Assembly (NCBI GenBank): GCA_963771025.1
Contig: CAVYRL010000007.1
Location: 13,438-77,437 of the forward strand
Origin: Miltoncostaea sp963771025
GTDB taxonomy: Bacteria; Actinomycetota; Thermoleophilia; Miltoncostaeales; Miltoncostaeaceae
Reading direction: 5' to 3'
Length of the DNA stretch: 64,000 nucleotides
This document shows, piece after piece, positions 41,521 through 49,665 of the stretch (position 1 is its first letter; each line of letters opens with the position of its first letter). The notes beneath the pieces were generated by a model. The model worked only from the letters and a program-made list of their open reading frames with translations, was not told where the DNA came from and did no database searches. The translations under genes were made by a program, and so were the position numbers.

Positions 41521-42465
41521 TCAACGCTCCGCGGACGGCTGCAGGCCGTTGTGGATGGCCGTGGCCATGTCCGTCATGAGGGTGAAGTAGGAGCCGTCGG
41601 CCGGAAGGTTGTGGGTGGCGATCTCGACAACCGGGACACCCGCCTGATCGGCGATCGCCCTCGCGACGTCGGGCGGCGTGCCCGCCTCGTTGAAGATCGC
41701 GGGCACACCCTCGGCCTCGACCTGCTTCCGCAGCGCGGCCAGGTTGGAGGCGCTCACCTGGGCCTGTGAGCTGAGGGAGGGGATCAGCGCCCCGATCAGC
41801 TGGAGGTGGTAGCGGGCCGCGAAGTAGCCCAGGGACTCGTGGCCGGTCACCAGCTTGCGGCGCGCCGGGGTGATGCCGGCGAGCGTGCGCTGGATCTGAG
41901 CGTCGAGCGCCGTGAGGCGCGTCTCGAGGGTCGTCGCGCGCGCTGCGACGTCGATGCCGAGGTCGGACGAGATCACCGGCGCCAGGGCCGCGACCATCTG
42001 GCGCATCTCGATGGGGCTGGTCCAGATGTGGGGATCGTCGGGGCCGTGCTTCGCGATCTCCGCGGCCTGATCCTGGCCGAAGGGGCGCAGGGTGACATGG
42101 TCCGTGGCGGTGAAGATGCGCACGCCGTCGCCGCGCGCCTGATCGAGGGCGTCTGCCAGGCCCTCCTCCAGCGTGAGACCGTTCTCCACCACGAGGTCGG
42201 CCCCGTTGAGCGCCGCGATGTCCTTCGCGGAGGGCTGGTACTCGTGGGGATCCGCGCCGTTCGGCATCAGCACCTTCACATCGGCGGTGTCGCCGACGAG
42301 GTCCTTCACCAGCGCGCCCAGCGGCGTCGTGGTGACGACGATGGTGGGTTTCGACGATGCGTCGCCCCCCGAGCCGCAGCCCGCCAGGGACAGGGCGGCG
42401 AGGAGGACGGCCACGGCGAAGCCCATCCCGCGGATCCGCCAACGCGCCGTATCGATCCGTCCCAC
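41521..42465 (-). CDS. znuA: Zinc-binding ABC transporter lipoprotein
   Basis: GTG 42465 is preferred because a G-rich ribosome-binding patch lies 5 nt upstream; ATG 42426 is the alternative. A lipoprotein signal ends in LAGC (Cys30). The 314-residue protein has candidate metal ligands H74 (DPHEYQPS), H146 (DDPHIWTSP), H209 (GHESLGYFA) and E260 (FNEAGTPPD). The GHE-x-GYF form at the third site is closer to zinc- than manganese-type proteins. There is no histidine-rich loop. First gene of the znuA-B-C operon; divergent from lgt. Confidence 0.88.
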   Translation of the reverse strand: MGRIDTARWRIRGMGFAVAVLLAALSLAGCGSGGDASSKPTIVVTTTPLGALVKDLVGDTADVKVLMPNGADPHEYQPSAKDIAALNGADLVVENGLTLEEGLADALDQARGDGVRIFTATDHVTLRPFGQDQAAEIAKHGPDDPHIWTSPIEMRQMVAALAPVISSDLGIDVAARATTLETRLTALDAQIQRTLAGITPARRKLVTGHESLGYFAARYHLQLIGALIPSLSSQAQVSASNLAALRKQVEAEGVPAIFNEAGTPPDVARAIADQAGVPVVEIATHNLPADGSYFTLMTDMATAIHNGLQPSAER

Positions 42466-42552
42466 CGGTACCCCCCGATCCGGCACCGGCAGGTGCCTTA
42501 ATGAGAGCGAGTACCATAACCAATGACGGAGGGGATTGCCGTCGCGATGGTC

Positions 42553-42558
42553 TACGAT
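42553..42558 (+). promoter_or_regulatory. -10 element TACGAT, leaderless start
   Basis: TACGAT lies 7 nt before the GTG at 42566 and supports that codon as the lgt start. Confidence 0.5.
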
Positions 42559-42565
42559 CGCCGAC

Positions 42566-43441
42566 GTGTCGGGCGCCCATCTCCTCGCAAGCATCCCCGC
42601 GCCGGGGGTTCGCGGGTTCTCGCTCGGCCCGTTCGACGTGCGCCTCTACGCGCTGTCCCTGCTCGCCGGCATCGCGGCGGCCACCTGGATCACCATGCGT
42701 CGCTGGAAGGCGGGGGGCGGCGATCCCGACCTCGTGCTGGAGGTCGCACTCTGGTCGGTGCTGGCCGGGATCATCGGCGCGCGCATCTACCACGACATCA
42801 CGAGCTCCAACCAGCTCGGGTCCCAGTGGTACGCCCCGTTCGCCATCTGGGAGGGAGGACTCGGCATCTGGGGCGGCGTGGCGGCGGGTGTCGCCGTCGG
42901 GGCGCTCGTTGTGCGCCGCCGTGGCGCCAGCGTGTTCCGGTTCATGGACGCCGCCGCGCCGGCGCTGCTGGTGGCCCAGGGCATCGGACGGTTCGGCAAC
43001 TACTTCAACCAGGAGCTGTTCGGGGGACCGAGCGACCTGCCGTGGGCGCTCGAGGTGGACGGCCGATACCGGCCCGCTGCCTATCCGCTCGACGCGACGT
43101 ACCACCCCACCTTCCTCTACGAGATGCTCTGGAACTTCGCCGGGGCCGCGGTGCTGGTGTGGATCGGCCGGCGCTACCGCATCCGCCCGCCGGGGCTCTT
43201 CTGCCTGTACGTCGCGATCTACTCGCTGGGGCGGATCTTCTGGGAGCAGCTGCGCGTGGACCCCTCGCGGATGCTCCTGGGCCAGCGGCTCAACTTCTAT
43301 GTGGCCCTGGCGCTGCTGATCGGCGCGGTCCTCGGCTTCGTCTGGAGCCAGCGGAGGGGGCAGACCGGGGAGGAGGAGAGCGGTGGCGGGCTGCCCCGGT
43401 CGCCCGGCGGGCGAGCCAAGCCGGCCCGCCCGAAGGGCTAG
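42566..43441 (+). CDS. lgt: Prolipoprotein diacylglyceryl transferase
   Basis: This 291-residue membrane enzyme has seven TM helices. The family signature is seen in GRFGNYFNQELFGGPSDLPW, with RVDPSRMLLGQRLN near the end; the residues HP of YHPTFLYEMLWN match the conserved Y/H region. It transfers diacylglycerol from phosphatidylglycerol to the lipobox cysteine. GTG 42566 is chosen from the TACGAT hexamer 7 nt upstream, although five or ten extra codons are possible. Potential substrates here include ZnuA and ferritin-like protein B. It ends at a terminator hairpin. Confidence 0.92.
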   Translation: MSGAHLLASIPAPGVRGFSLGPFDVRLYALSLLAGIAAATWITMRRWKAGGGDPDLVLEVALWSVLAGIIGARIYHDITSSNQLGSQWYAPFAIWEGGLGIWGGVAAGVAVGALVVRRRGASVFRFMDAAAPALLVAQGIGRFGNYFNQELFGGPSDLPWALEVDGRYRPAAYPLDATYHPTFLYEMLWNFAGAAVLVWIGRRYRIRPPGLFCLYVAIYSLGRIFWEQLRVDPSRMLLGQRLNFYVALALLIGAVLGFVWSQRRGQTGEEESGGGLPRSPGGRAKPARPKG

Positions 43442-43466
43442 ATCGTCTCCCTAATGGGAGACGATC
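43441..43466. terminator. Bidirectional hairpin terminator
   Basis: A perfect 11-bp stem (43441-43451 with 43456-43466) and TAAT loop lies between lgt and the convergent membrane-protein gene, touching both stop codons. Confidence 0.8.
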
Positions 43467-43954
43467 ACCTTGAGCAGCACGATCGCGAGGCCGAGCGCGA
43501 TGTTGATGCCGGCGACGGTGAGCGCGCCCGCCACGCCGAGGCGCGCGATCCGTGCGATCCCGATTCCCCAGGCGCCGAGCAGGGCGATGCCGAGCGACAG
43601 CGACAACGACACCGCCGTCTCGACGCTGTAGAGGCCGAAGCCTGAGAGCACGAGCACGACGAGGGTCGGCACGCACGCCATGAAGAGGGGGAACTCGCGC
43701 CCCATGCGGTGGCCCGCCTGGGCCCAGCCCGGCCGGCCCCCGTCGTGGGTCCACTCCGCGATCAACGACGCGTGGACGTGGGCGGTCCAGAAAACGGCAT
43801 TGGTGATCGCCACCGTGATCGCGATCAGCCACGGCCCCGGGTCCTCCTCCAGCGAGATCGACGCGACCACAGAGAGGGTGATCAGCTCCCCGTAGACGCC
43901 GGCCGCGCCCCGGGCGGTGAGCGCCGCCCGGAGCGCGTCGGTGAAGAACGGCAC
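43451..43954 (-). CDS. Membrane protein of unknown function
   Basis: GTG 43954 overlaps the ilvD stop by one base, giving 167 residues. There are about four TM helices (around 17-38, 75-95, 100-120, 135-160) with a His/Trp-containing loop (TAHVHASLIAEWTHDGGRPG). It follows ilvD and ends at the shared terminator. No family was recognised and no link to branched-chain amino acid synthesis is visible in sequence. Confidence 0.65.
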   Translation of the reverse strand: MPFFTDALRAALTARGAAGVYGELITLSVVASISLEEDPGPWLIAITVAITNAVFWTAHVHASLIAEWTHDGGRPGWAQAGHRMGREFPLFMACVPTLVVLVLSGFGLYSVETAVSLSLSLGIALLGAWGIGIARIARLGVAGALTVAGINIALGLAIVLLKVIVSH

Positions 43955-45654
43955 TAGACCGGCCGGGTGACCGCCCCCTCGGAGGCGGACGCGACCAACG
44001 CGGCGTACTTGGCCAGCACTCCGCGGGTGTAGCGCGGGGTGGGGGGCGTGAAACCCTCGAGCCGCCGGGCGATCTCGTCGTCGGACACGTCGAGCCGCAG
44101 CTCGCGGGCGTCGACGTCGATCACGATCGTGTCGCCCTCGCGGACGGCGGCGATCGGGCCGCCGCGGAAGGCCTCCGGGGCGATGTGGCCCACCATCAGG
44201 CCATGCGTCGCGCCCGAGAAGCGGCCGTCGGTGATCAGGGAGACCTCCTCCCCGATCCCCTCGCCGACGATGGCCGCGCTGACGTGGAGCATCTCGCGCA
44301 TGCCGGGGCCGCCCGCCGGCCCCTCGTAGCGGATCACCACGGTGTCGCCGGCCGTGATCGACCCGGCCTTGACCGCCGCGAAGGCGGCCTCCTCGGAGTC
44401 GAAGACGCGGGCGCGACCGGCGAAGTAGCGGCGCTCGTGGCCGGCCAGCTTGACCACGGACCCCTCGGGGGAGAGGTTGCCGCGCAGGATCGCCAGGCCG
44501 CCGGTCGCCGAGAGCGGGGTCTCGATGTCGACCACCACCTTCTGCCCGGCCGCCTCGTGCACCTGGTCGGAGATCTCCTCGAGCGTGCGGCCGTCGACGT
44601 TGACCGCCCCGGAGTGGAGCAGGTCGTGCTTGCGCAGCTCGCGCGTGACGAGGGCGACCCCGCCCGCCTCGTAGAGGTCGGTCGCCACGTACGTGCCGCC
44701 GGGCGTGAGGCTCGCGACGATCGGCGTGCGCTCGGCGATGGTGTCGAAGTCGTCGATCGACAGCTCGATGCCCATCTCCCAGGCGATCGCCAGCAGGTGG
44801 AGCACCCCGTTCGTCGATCCGCCGCTGGCGGCCACCCCGGCGATGGCGTTCTCGATGGAGTCGCGCGTGATGATCTGGGACGGGCGCACGTCCTCCCGCA
44901 CCAGACGCATCGCCAGCTCGCCGGCGGCCACGGAGGCCGACTCCTTGTCGGGATGCAGCGCGGGGACGCCGTTGAGCCCCGCCGGGCTGATGCCGAGGAT
45001 GTCGAGCGCCATGGACATGGTGTTGGCCGTGAACTGACCGCCGCATGCGCCGGCGCCGGGACACGCCACGTTCTCGAGCGCGTGCACCTCCTCAGGGCCG
45101 ACCTTGCCGGCCGCGTGCGCGCCGACCACCTCGAAGACGTCCTGGATCGTGACGTCGCGGCCCCGGTAGCGCCCGGGGGCGATCGAGCCGTTGTAGAGGA
45201 CGAGTCCGGGGATGTCGAGGCGCGCGAGCGCCATCACGGCGGCCGGGATCGTCTTGTCGCAGCCCACCAGGCACACCAGGCCGTCGAAGGAGTGGCCGCG
45301 CGCGGCGAGCTCGAGCGAGTCGGCGATGATCTCGCGGGAGACCAGCGAGCAGCGCATGCCCTCGGTCCCCATCGATACGCCGTCGGACACCGAGATCGTG
45401 TTCAGCTCCATCGGCGTGCCGCCCGCGGCGCGGATGCCGCGCTTGACGTGCTGCGCCAGGTCGCGCTGGTTGAGGTTGCACGGCATCGTCTCGATCCAGG
45501 TCGTCGCCACGCCGATGATCGGGCGGGCGAGGTCCTCGTCGGTGAAGCCGGTGCCCTTCAGCATCGCCCGGGCGGGCGCGCGGTCGGGGCCGTCGGTCAT
45601 GGCGGCGCTGTGGCGCTTCGCCGGATCGCTGGGTCCATACGGGTTCGTCGGCAT
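43954..45654 (-). CDS. ilvD: Dihydroxy-acid dehydratase
   Basis: This 566-residue enzyme converts 2,3-dihydroxy-3-methylbutanoate and its homologue to 2-keto acids for valine, leucine and isoleucine synthesis. Fe-S cluster cysteines are seen in TTWIETMPCNLNQRDLA, CLVGCDKTIPA and ENVACPGAGACGGQFTANTM. The lysine/GGSTNG region (ASGGSTNGVLHLLAIA) and ITDGRFSGATHGLMVGHI are conserved. It appears leaderless: TACGAT lies 6 nt before the ATG. A membrane protein gene follows with a one-base overlap. Confidence 0.95.
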   Translation of the reverse strand: MPTNPYGPSDPAKRHSAAMTDGPDRAPARAMLKGTGFTDEDLARPIIGVATTWIETMPCNLNQRDLAQHVKRGIRAAGGTPMELNTISVSDGVSMGTEGMRCSLVSREIIADSLELAARGHSFDGLVCLVGCDKTIPAAVMALARLDIPGLVLYNGSIAPGRYRGRDVTIQDVFEVVGAHAAGKVGPEEVHALENVACPGAGACGGQFTANTMSMALDILGISPAGLNGVPALHPDKESASVAAGELAMRLVREDVRPSQIITRDSIENAIAGVAASGGSTNGVLHLLAIAWEMGIELSIDDFDTIAERTPIVASLTPGGTYVATDLYEAGGVALVTRELRKHDLLHSGAVNVDGRTLEEISDQVHEAAGQKVVVDIETPLSATGGLAILRGNLSPEGSVVKLAGHERRYFAGRARVFDSEEAAFAAVKAGSITAGDTVVIRYEGPAGGPGMREMLHVSAAIVGEGIGEEVSLITDGRFSGATHGLMVGHIAPEAFRGGPIAAVREGDTIVIDVDARELRLDVSDDEIARRLEGFTPPTPRYTRGVLAKYAALVASASEGAVTRPV

Positions 45655-45660
45655 CGGAGG

Positions 45661-45666
45661 ATCGTA
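45661..45666 (-). promoter_or_regulatory. -10 element TACGAT, leaderless start of ilvD
   Basis: On the minus strand TACGAT ends 6 nt before the ATG at 45654. Confidence 0.5.
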
Positions 45667-45696
45667 CCCCGCCGGAGGGCCTCGAGGGGGGCCGGC

Positions 45697-48396
45697 CTAG
45701 CCGGTGTTGCGCAGCCCCGCGGCGATGCCGCTGATGGTGAGCAGCAGGGGATGCTGAAGGGCGGCGCGCTCGTCGGGATCGCGCGCCGCCCGGAACTCGC
45801 GCAGGAGCCGCACCTGGATCGCGTGCAGCGGGTCGACATAGGGGTTCCGCAGGCGGATGGAGGTCTGGAGGAAGGGCTTGTCGTCGAGCAGGCGCTCGCG
45901 GTCGACCACCGCCAGCAACCCGGACGCCGTGCGGCGGTACTCCTCGGTGACCCTGCCGAGCATCCGGTCGCGCAGCGCCTCGTCGCCGACCAGGAGGGCG
46001 TAGAGGCCGGCCACGCGCATGTCCGCCTTGCCGACGGTCATGTGACAGGTGTCGATGATCGACTGCCACCAGGGCCAGCGCGCGTACATCTCGCGGAGCA
46101 CGTCCCGGCCGCCGCGATAGCGGTTCATGAAGTCGTCCAGGGCCGTGCCCACCCCGAACCAGGAGGGGAGCAGGTGGCGGTTCTGGGTCCAGGCGAACAC
46201 CCAGGGGATGGCGCGCAGGTCCTCCACCCGGACGTCGTCGGTCGCGCCGGGGTCGTCGGATGGCCGCCGGGACGGACGCGACCCGATGGTCAGGAGCCCA
46301 AGCTCCCGGATCGGGCTGGCCTGGACGAAGTACGGCAGGAAGTCCGGATCCTCGTAGACCAGCGAGCGATACGAGGCCATCGCGCTCTCGGCCAGCTCCG
46401 CGGCGGCCTCGTCCCACACGCCCTTGCGCCCGGTGAACCCGCCGGCGTCGTCCTCCTGCAGCGTCCGCTCCAGCACGGCGGCCACCACGGAGTCGAGGTT
46501 CCGCTCGGCCACCTGGGGGAGGCCGTATTTGAACGAGAGCGCCTCGCCCTGCTCGGTGATGCGGATGCGCCCGTTGAGGCTGCCCATCGGGCCTCCCATC
46601 ACGGCCGAGTAGGTCGATCCGCCGCCGCGGCTCGCGGTGCCGCCGCGCCCGTGGAACAGGGTCAGCTCCACGCCGTCGAGCCGGCACGCATCCGCGATCC
46701 GCTCCTGGGCCAGGAAGAGCTCCCAGTTGGCCGCGAGATAGCCGCCGTCCTTGTTGGAGTCGGAATAGCCGACCATCACGGTCTGACGGTCTCCCCGGGC
46801 CTCCACGTTGCGGCGGTAGTCGGGCGCGCCGAGCAGCGTGCGCAGCATGGCCGGCGCGCGGCGCAGGTCGTCGATGGTCTCGAACAGCGGCACCAGATCG
46901 ACGTCCGAGTGCAGGTGGCCGTCCACCTCGCGCACCAGCCCCACATGCCGCGCCAGGGCCAGCGGCGCCAGGAGATCCTCGGCCTCGTGGGTGAAGCTCA
47001 CGATCACCGTGCCCGCCGCCCGTGGGCCGTACTCGTCGATGGCCGCGCGCAGCTCGCGGAAGGTCTGGACCACCTCGGCGGCCCCCGGCGACATCGTCTC
47101 CGGCCGGCCCGACGCCAGGGCGTCCGCGGCCTCGCGCAACCGGCTCGAGTGTTGGCGCACGTCGAGGCGGGCGGTGTGGAAGCCGAAGGTCCGCACCTGC
47201 CGCATCAGCTGGGCGAGCCCCCGGCGGGCGATCCGCTCGCCGCGGTGCTCGAGCAGCGACCGCTCGACCACCTCGAGGTCGGCGATCATCTCGGCGGGGT
47301 CTGCGTAGGGAGCCTCCCCCTCGGGGTCGAGGCGCTCCCAGACGTACGACAGCTTGCGCCGGTAGGGCTCGGCCGCGTTGCGGGCGAGGATCTCCTCGGA
47401 GGCGCGGGGCATCGTCGCCTCGTCGGCGCCGATCGATGTGAGCAGCTCGTCGCTGACGCCCACCATGCGCACCGAGATGGCGAGCTCCGCCCCCAGCTTG
47501 GTGACCCGCTCGCGCAGGTTGCGGATGGCCGCGTCGCGATGCCGGTGGAGGGCCGCGGGGATCAGGTCCGGTGTGCAGTTGGGGTTGCCGTCCTGGTCAC
47601 CGCCCGCCCACGAGCCGAACGTGAGCACCGAGTGAGGCGACACGACGCCGGGGTAGTGCTCGGCCAGCAGCCGCTCGAGCTCCTCCTGCACCGCGCCGGC
47701 GGCGTCGACGAGGATGTGGTCGAAGAAATAGAGCACCCGCCGGACCTCATCGATCACCAGGGGGCGCTCGGAGCGCATCGCGTCGGTCTGCCAGAGGATC
47801 GTGATGGCCTCGAGCAGACGGTCGATGGTCTCACGGCGCTCGCCCGGGGAGCGCGAGGCCTCGAGTTCCTCGAGGCAGCCGTTGACCAGGATGTGCTTGT
47901 CGAGGACGTTCTGGCGGGTGATCTCGGTGGGGTGGGCCGTCGCCACGAGCGCGATGCTCATGCGGTCGAGCACGGCCTGCACCTCCTCGGGCGGCACGCC
48001 GTGCTGAACGAACGACGACACCGCCGCCGCGAGGCTCTCGGGCTGGGCCCGGCCCTCGGCTGCGCGCTCGGCGTCGCGGGCCCGCCGGCGCCGCACGCGA
48101 TGGTGCTGCTCGGCCGCGTTGACCAGCTGGAAGTAGATCGAGAATGCGCGGATCACGCCGACCTCGGTGGCGATGTCGAGCGAGGCGACGATGTCGTCCA
48201 CCTGGCGCTCGAGCCCGGCCACGTCGTCGTCGTCCGGATCGCTGCGCAGCTCGCGGTTGAGCAGGCGCAGACGCTCCTCGGTCTCGAGCAGCTCGGGACC
48301 GCCCTGCTCCACCAGCACCTGCCCCAGCAGGTCGCCCAGCATCCGCACGTCGCGACGCAGAGGCTCGTCGCGATCCTCGGGGGGGCGGGTCGTCAC
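45697..48396 (-). CDS. ppc: Phosphoenolpyruvate carboxylase
   Basis: This 899-residue enzyme makes oxaloacetate from PEP and bicarbonate, refilling the TCA cycle. Signatures include VATAHPTEITRQNVL (catalytic His), GSWAGGDQDGNPNCTPDLI, MVGYSDSNKDGGYLAANWEL, FHGRGGTASRGGGSTYSAV and WTQNRHLLPSWFGVGTALDD. It ends SGIAAGLRNTG, the conserved C-terminus. It is a few tens of bases upstream of ilvD on the same strand. Preferred start is GTG 48396. Confidence 0.96.
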   Translation of the reverse strand: MTTRPPEDRDEPLRRDVRMLGDLLGQVLVEQGGPELLETEERLRLLNRELRSDPDDDDVAGLERQVDDIVASLDIATEVGVIRAFSIYFQLVNAAEQHHRVRRRRARDAERAAEGRAQPESLAAAVSSFVQHGVPPEEVQAVLDRMSIALVATAHPTEITRQNVLDKHILVNGCLEELEASRSPGERRETIDRLLEAITILWQTDAMRSERPLVIDEVRRVLYFFDHILVDAAGAVQEELERLLAEHYPGVVSPHSVLTFGSWAGGDQDGNPNCTPDLIPAALHRHRDAAIRNLRERVTKLGAELAISVRMVGVSDELLTSIGADEATMPRASEEILARNAAEPYRRKLSYVWERLDPEGEAPYADPAEMIADLEVVERSLLEHRGERIARRGLAQLMRQVRTFGFHTARLDVRQHSSRLREAADALASGRPETMSPGAAEVVQTFRELRAAIDEYGPRAAGTVIVSFTHEAEDLLAPLALARHVGLVREVDGHLHSDVDLVPLFETIDDLRRAPAMLRTLLGAPDYRRNVEARGDRQTVMVGYSDSNKDGGYLAANWELFLAQERIADACRLDGVELTLFHGRGGTASRGGGSTYSAVMGGPMGSLNGRIRITEQGEALSFKYGLPQVAERNLDSVVAAVLERTLQEDDAGGFTGRKGVWDEAAAELAESAMASYRSLVYEDPDFLPYFVQASPIRELGLLTIGSRPSRRPSDDPGATDDVRVEDLRAIPWVFAWTQNRHLLPSWFGVGTALDDFMNRYRGGRDVLREMYARWPWWQSIIDTCHMTVGKADMRVAGLYALLVGDEALRDRMLGRVTEEYRRTASGLLAVVDRERLLDDKPFLQTSIRLRNPYVDPLHAIQVRLLREFRAARDPDERAALQHPLLLTISGIAAGLRNTG

Positions 48397-48517
48397 CGGG
48401 TCATTCTCGCCGTTCGCGGCGGGCGGCGCTCACACCCGGTGGCGCAGGTTGGCCGAGCGAATCTGGGACGCGTGACGAAACGGTGGCCGCCGTTCGGCCC
48501 GCGGCACGGTGGCGCCG

Positions 48518-48694
48518 TCAGTCCTCGTCGCCGCGGACGCGCCCACCGACCCCCGCGAGCGTGAAGAGGGCGAAGACGATCCCCAGGATGAAGGGGACGT
48601 AGCCAGCGGCGTCGCGGTCCTCCCAACCCACGATCAGGAGCAGCGCGGTCAGCACTGCCAGCACACCCAGCATCCACAGCGGTAGGCCCCTCAT
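48518..48694 (-). CDS. Small two-TM membrane protein (58 aa)
   Basis: A short gene on the minus strand starts at ATG 48694 with GAGGAG about 6 nt upstream. It reads MRGLPLWMLGVLAVLTALLL, then WEDRDAAGYVPFILGIVFAL and an acidic tail GDED. Two TM helices (about 5-21 and 32-48) are predicted. It is 121 bp upstream of ppc in the same direction and divergent from the STAS gene. Confidence 0.65.
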   Translation of the reverse strand: MRGLPLWMLGVLAVLTALLLIVGWEDRDAAGYVPFILGIVFALFTLAGVGGRVRGDED

Positions 48695-48768
48695 GGCAGC
48701 TCCTCGATCGCTCTAATCCGCGCAACTCTACCGTGACGCCCCGGGAATGGGGTTGCAACGGTCCCTGC

Positions 48769-48774
48769 TAGTGT
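48769..48774 (+). promoter_or_regulatory. -10 element TAGTGT, near-leaderless start
   Basis: TAGTGT ends 8 nt before the ATG at 48783. Confidence 0.4.
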
Positions 48775-48782
48775 GCCGCGCC

Positions 48783-49115
48783 ATGGCCGCCGAGCACGTC
48801 GAGGTCCTCGTCGAGGCGCGGGGCGACACAACCGTGGTGCGCGTGGTCGGCGTTCTCGACGCCCTCGCCCTACCGGACGTCTCGCGCACGCTCACCGACG
48901 CACAGCGCGGGGAGGGTCCCGTGGTGGTCGACCTCGAGGGCGTGACCTTCATGGACAGCCGCGGGCTCGGCGCGCTGCTGGCCGCCTACGAGCGCAGCCG
49001 CGAGGGCGCCCCGTCGGTGAGCATCTTCAAGCCCTCCGAGGCGGTGCAGCGACTGATGGATGTCTCGGGCGTGCGCGGCGTGCTGGTCGAGGTCGAGGAG
49101 CTGCCCGCCACCTAG
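48783..49115 (+). CDS. STAS-domain anti-anti-sigma factor
   Basis: This 110-residue single-domain protein has the SpoIIAA-like STAS fold: EVLVEARGDTTVVRVVGVLD, then PVVVDLEGVTFMDSRGLGAL containing the phosphorylatable serine (D-S-R-G), and FKPSEAVQRLMDVSGV. In its unphosphorylated form it would bind an anti-sigma kinase and free a sigma factor. No kinase or cognate sigma gene adjoins it. Confidence 0.85.
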   Translation: MAAEHVEVLVEARGDTTVVRVVGVLDALALPDVSRTLTDAQRGEGPVVVDLEGVTFMDSRGLGALLAAYERSREGAPSVSIFKPSEAVQRLMDVSGVRGVLVEVEELPAT

Positions 49116-49665
49116 GCCGGACCCGGAATCGGCGGACGATGGCTTTCGCCGGCGGACCGTAATGGGCGACGATCGCGCCGCGCCGGTCGATGCATCCCCG
49201 TGCATGACCCGGGACGAATGCCCCTCGATCGCCGGCGCTTCAGCGAGCGGCTGATTCGCCACCCCACCGCGCACCGCCTCCTTCGACGGGTGAGCACGGT
49301 CGGCCTGTAGGCGCTGCGCACGCCTCGCGAGCCCGAGGAGCCGAATCCCGGGCTGGAGGCGGATCTCCGGCTCGTGCGGCGCATCGTCGGGGTTCGACTT
49401 CATGATGGTCGGGCGTGGGCAGCGCCGTCGGATCGGCGACGCTCCACATGCCACGGGTGACCCGGATCGCGATCGCGGGCGAGGCCGACGAGCCGGACTG
49501 GGCATTCGACGCCGCCGATCACGACCGGGAACGTGGCACCCATGCAGGAGCCGCGCTCCGCGCCGAGCGGCGGGCAGGCGTGAGGAGTCCGCCGTCGGCC
49601 GGCCGGTGGCATTCCCGCCGCCACCGCGAATGTCAGCCCGACTCTTTGGCACTAGTCTCCGGGTC
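49116..49665. other. Intergenic region without a credible gene
   Basis: Several short frames exist on both strands (for example 30-31 residues from 49162 and 49218), but none has a ribosome-binding site, family motif or convincing composition. Fragments such as the 31-residue frame at 49218 stop early, so a decayed gene is possible. The end of the region contains the -10-like TAGTCT at 49653 for the next gene. Confidence 0.4.
49653..49658 (+). promoter_or_regulatory. -10 element TAGTCT, leaderless start
   Basis: TAGTCT ends 7 nt before GTG 49666 and supports that codon over upstream in-frame candidates. Confidence 0.45.

Noticed and set aside
42505..42526. Possible Zur box upstream of znuA (TTATGGTA ... 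TCTCATTA)
   Set aside because: Only 5 of 8 arm positions match as an inverted repeat and it does not fit known Zur consensus well enough to annotate.
44185..48564. A very long open frame (about 1,459 codons) on the plus strand
   Set aside because: It runs antisense across ilvD and ppc, both with strong family motifs on the minus strand; in high-GC DNA such frames arise by chance.
49116..49665. Several short frames between the STAS and lyase genes
   Set aside because: They lack start signals, motifs and convincing composition; the region is reported as intergenic.
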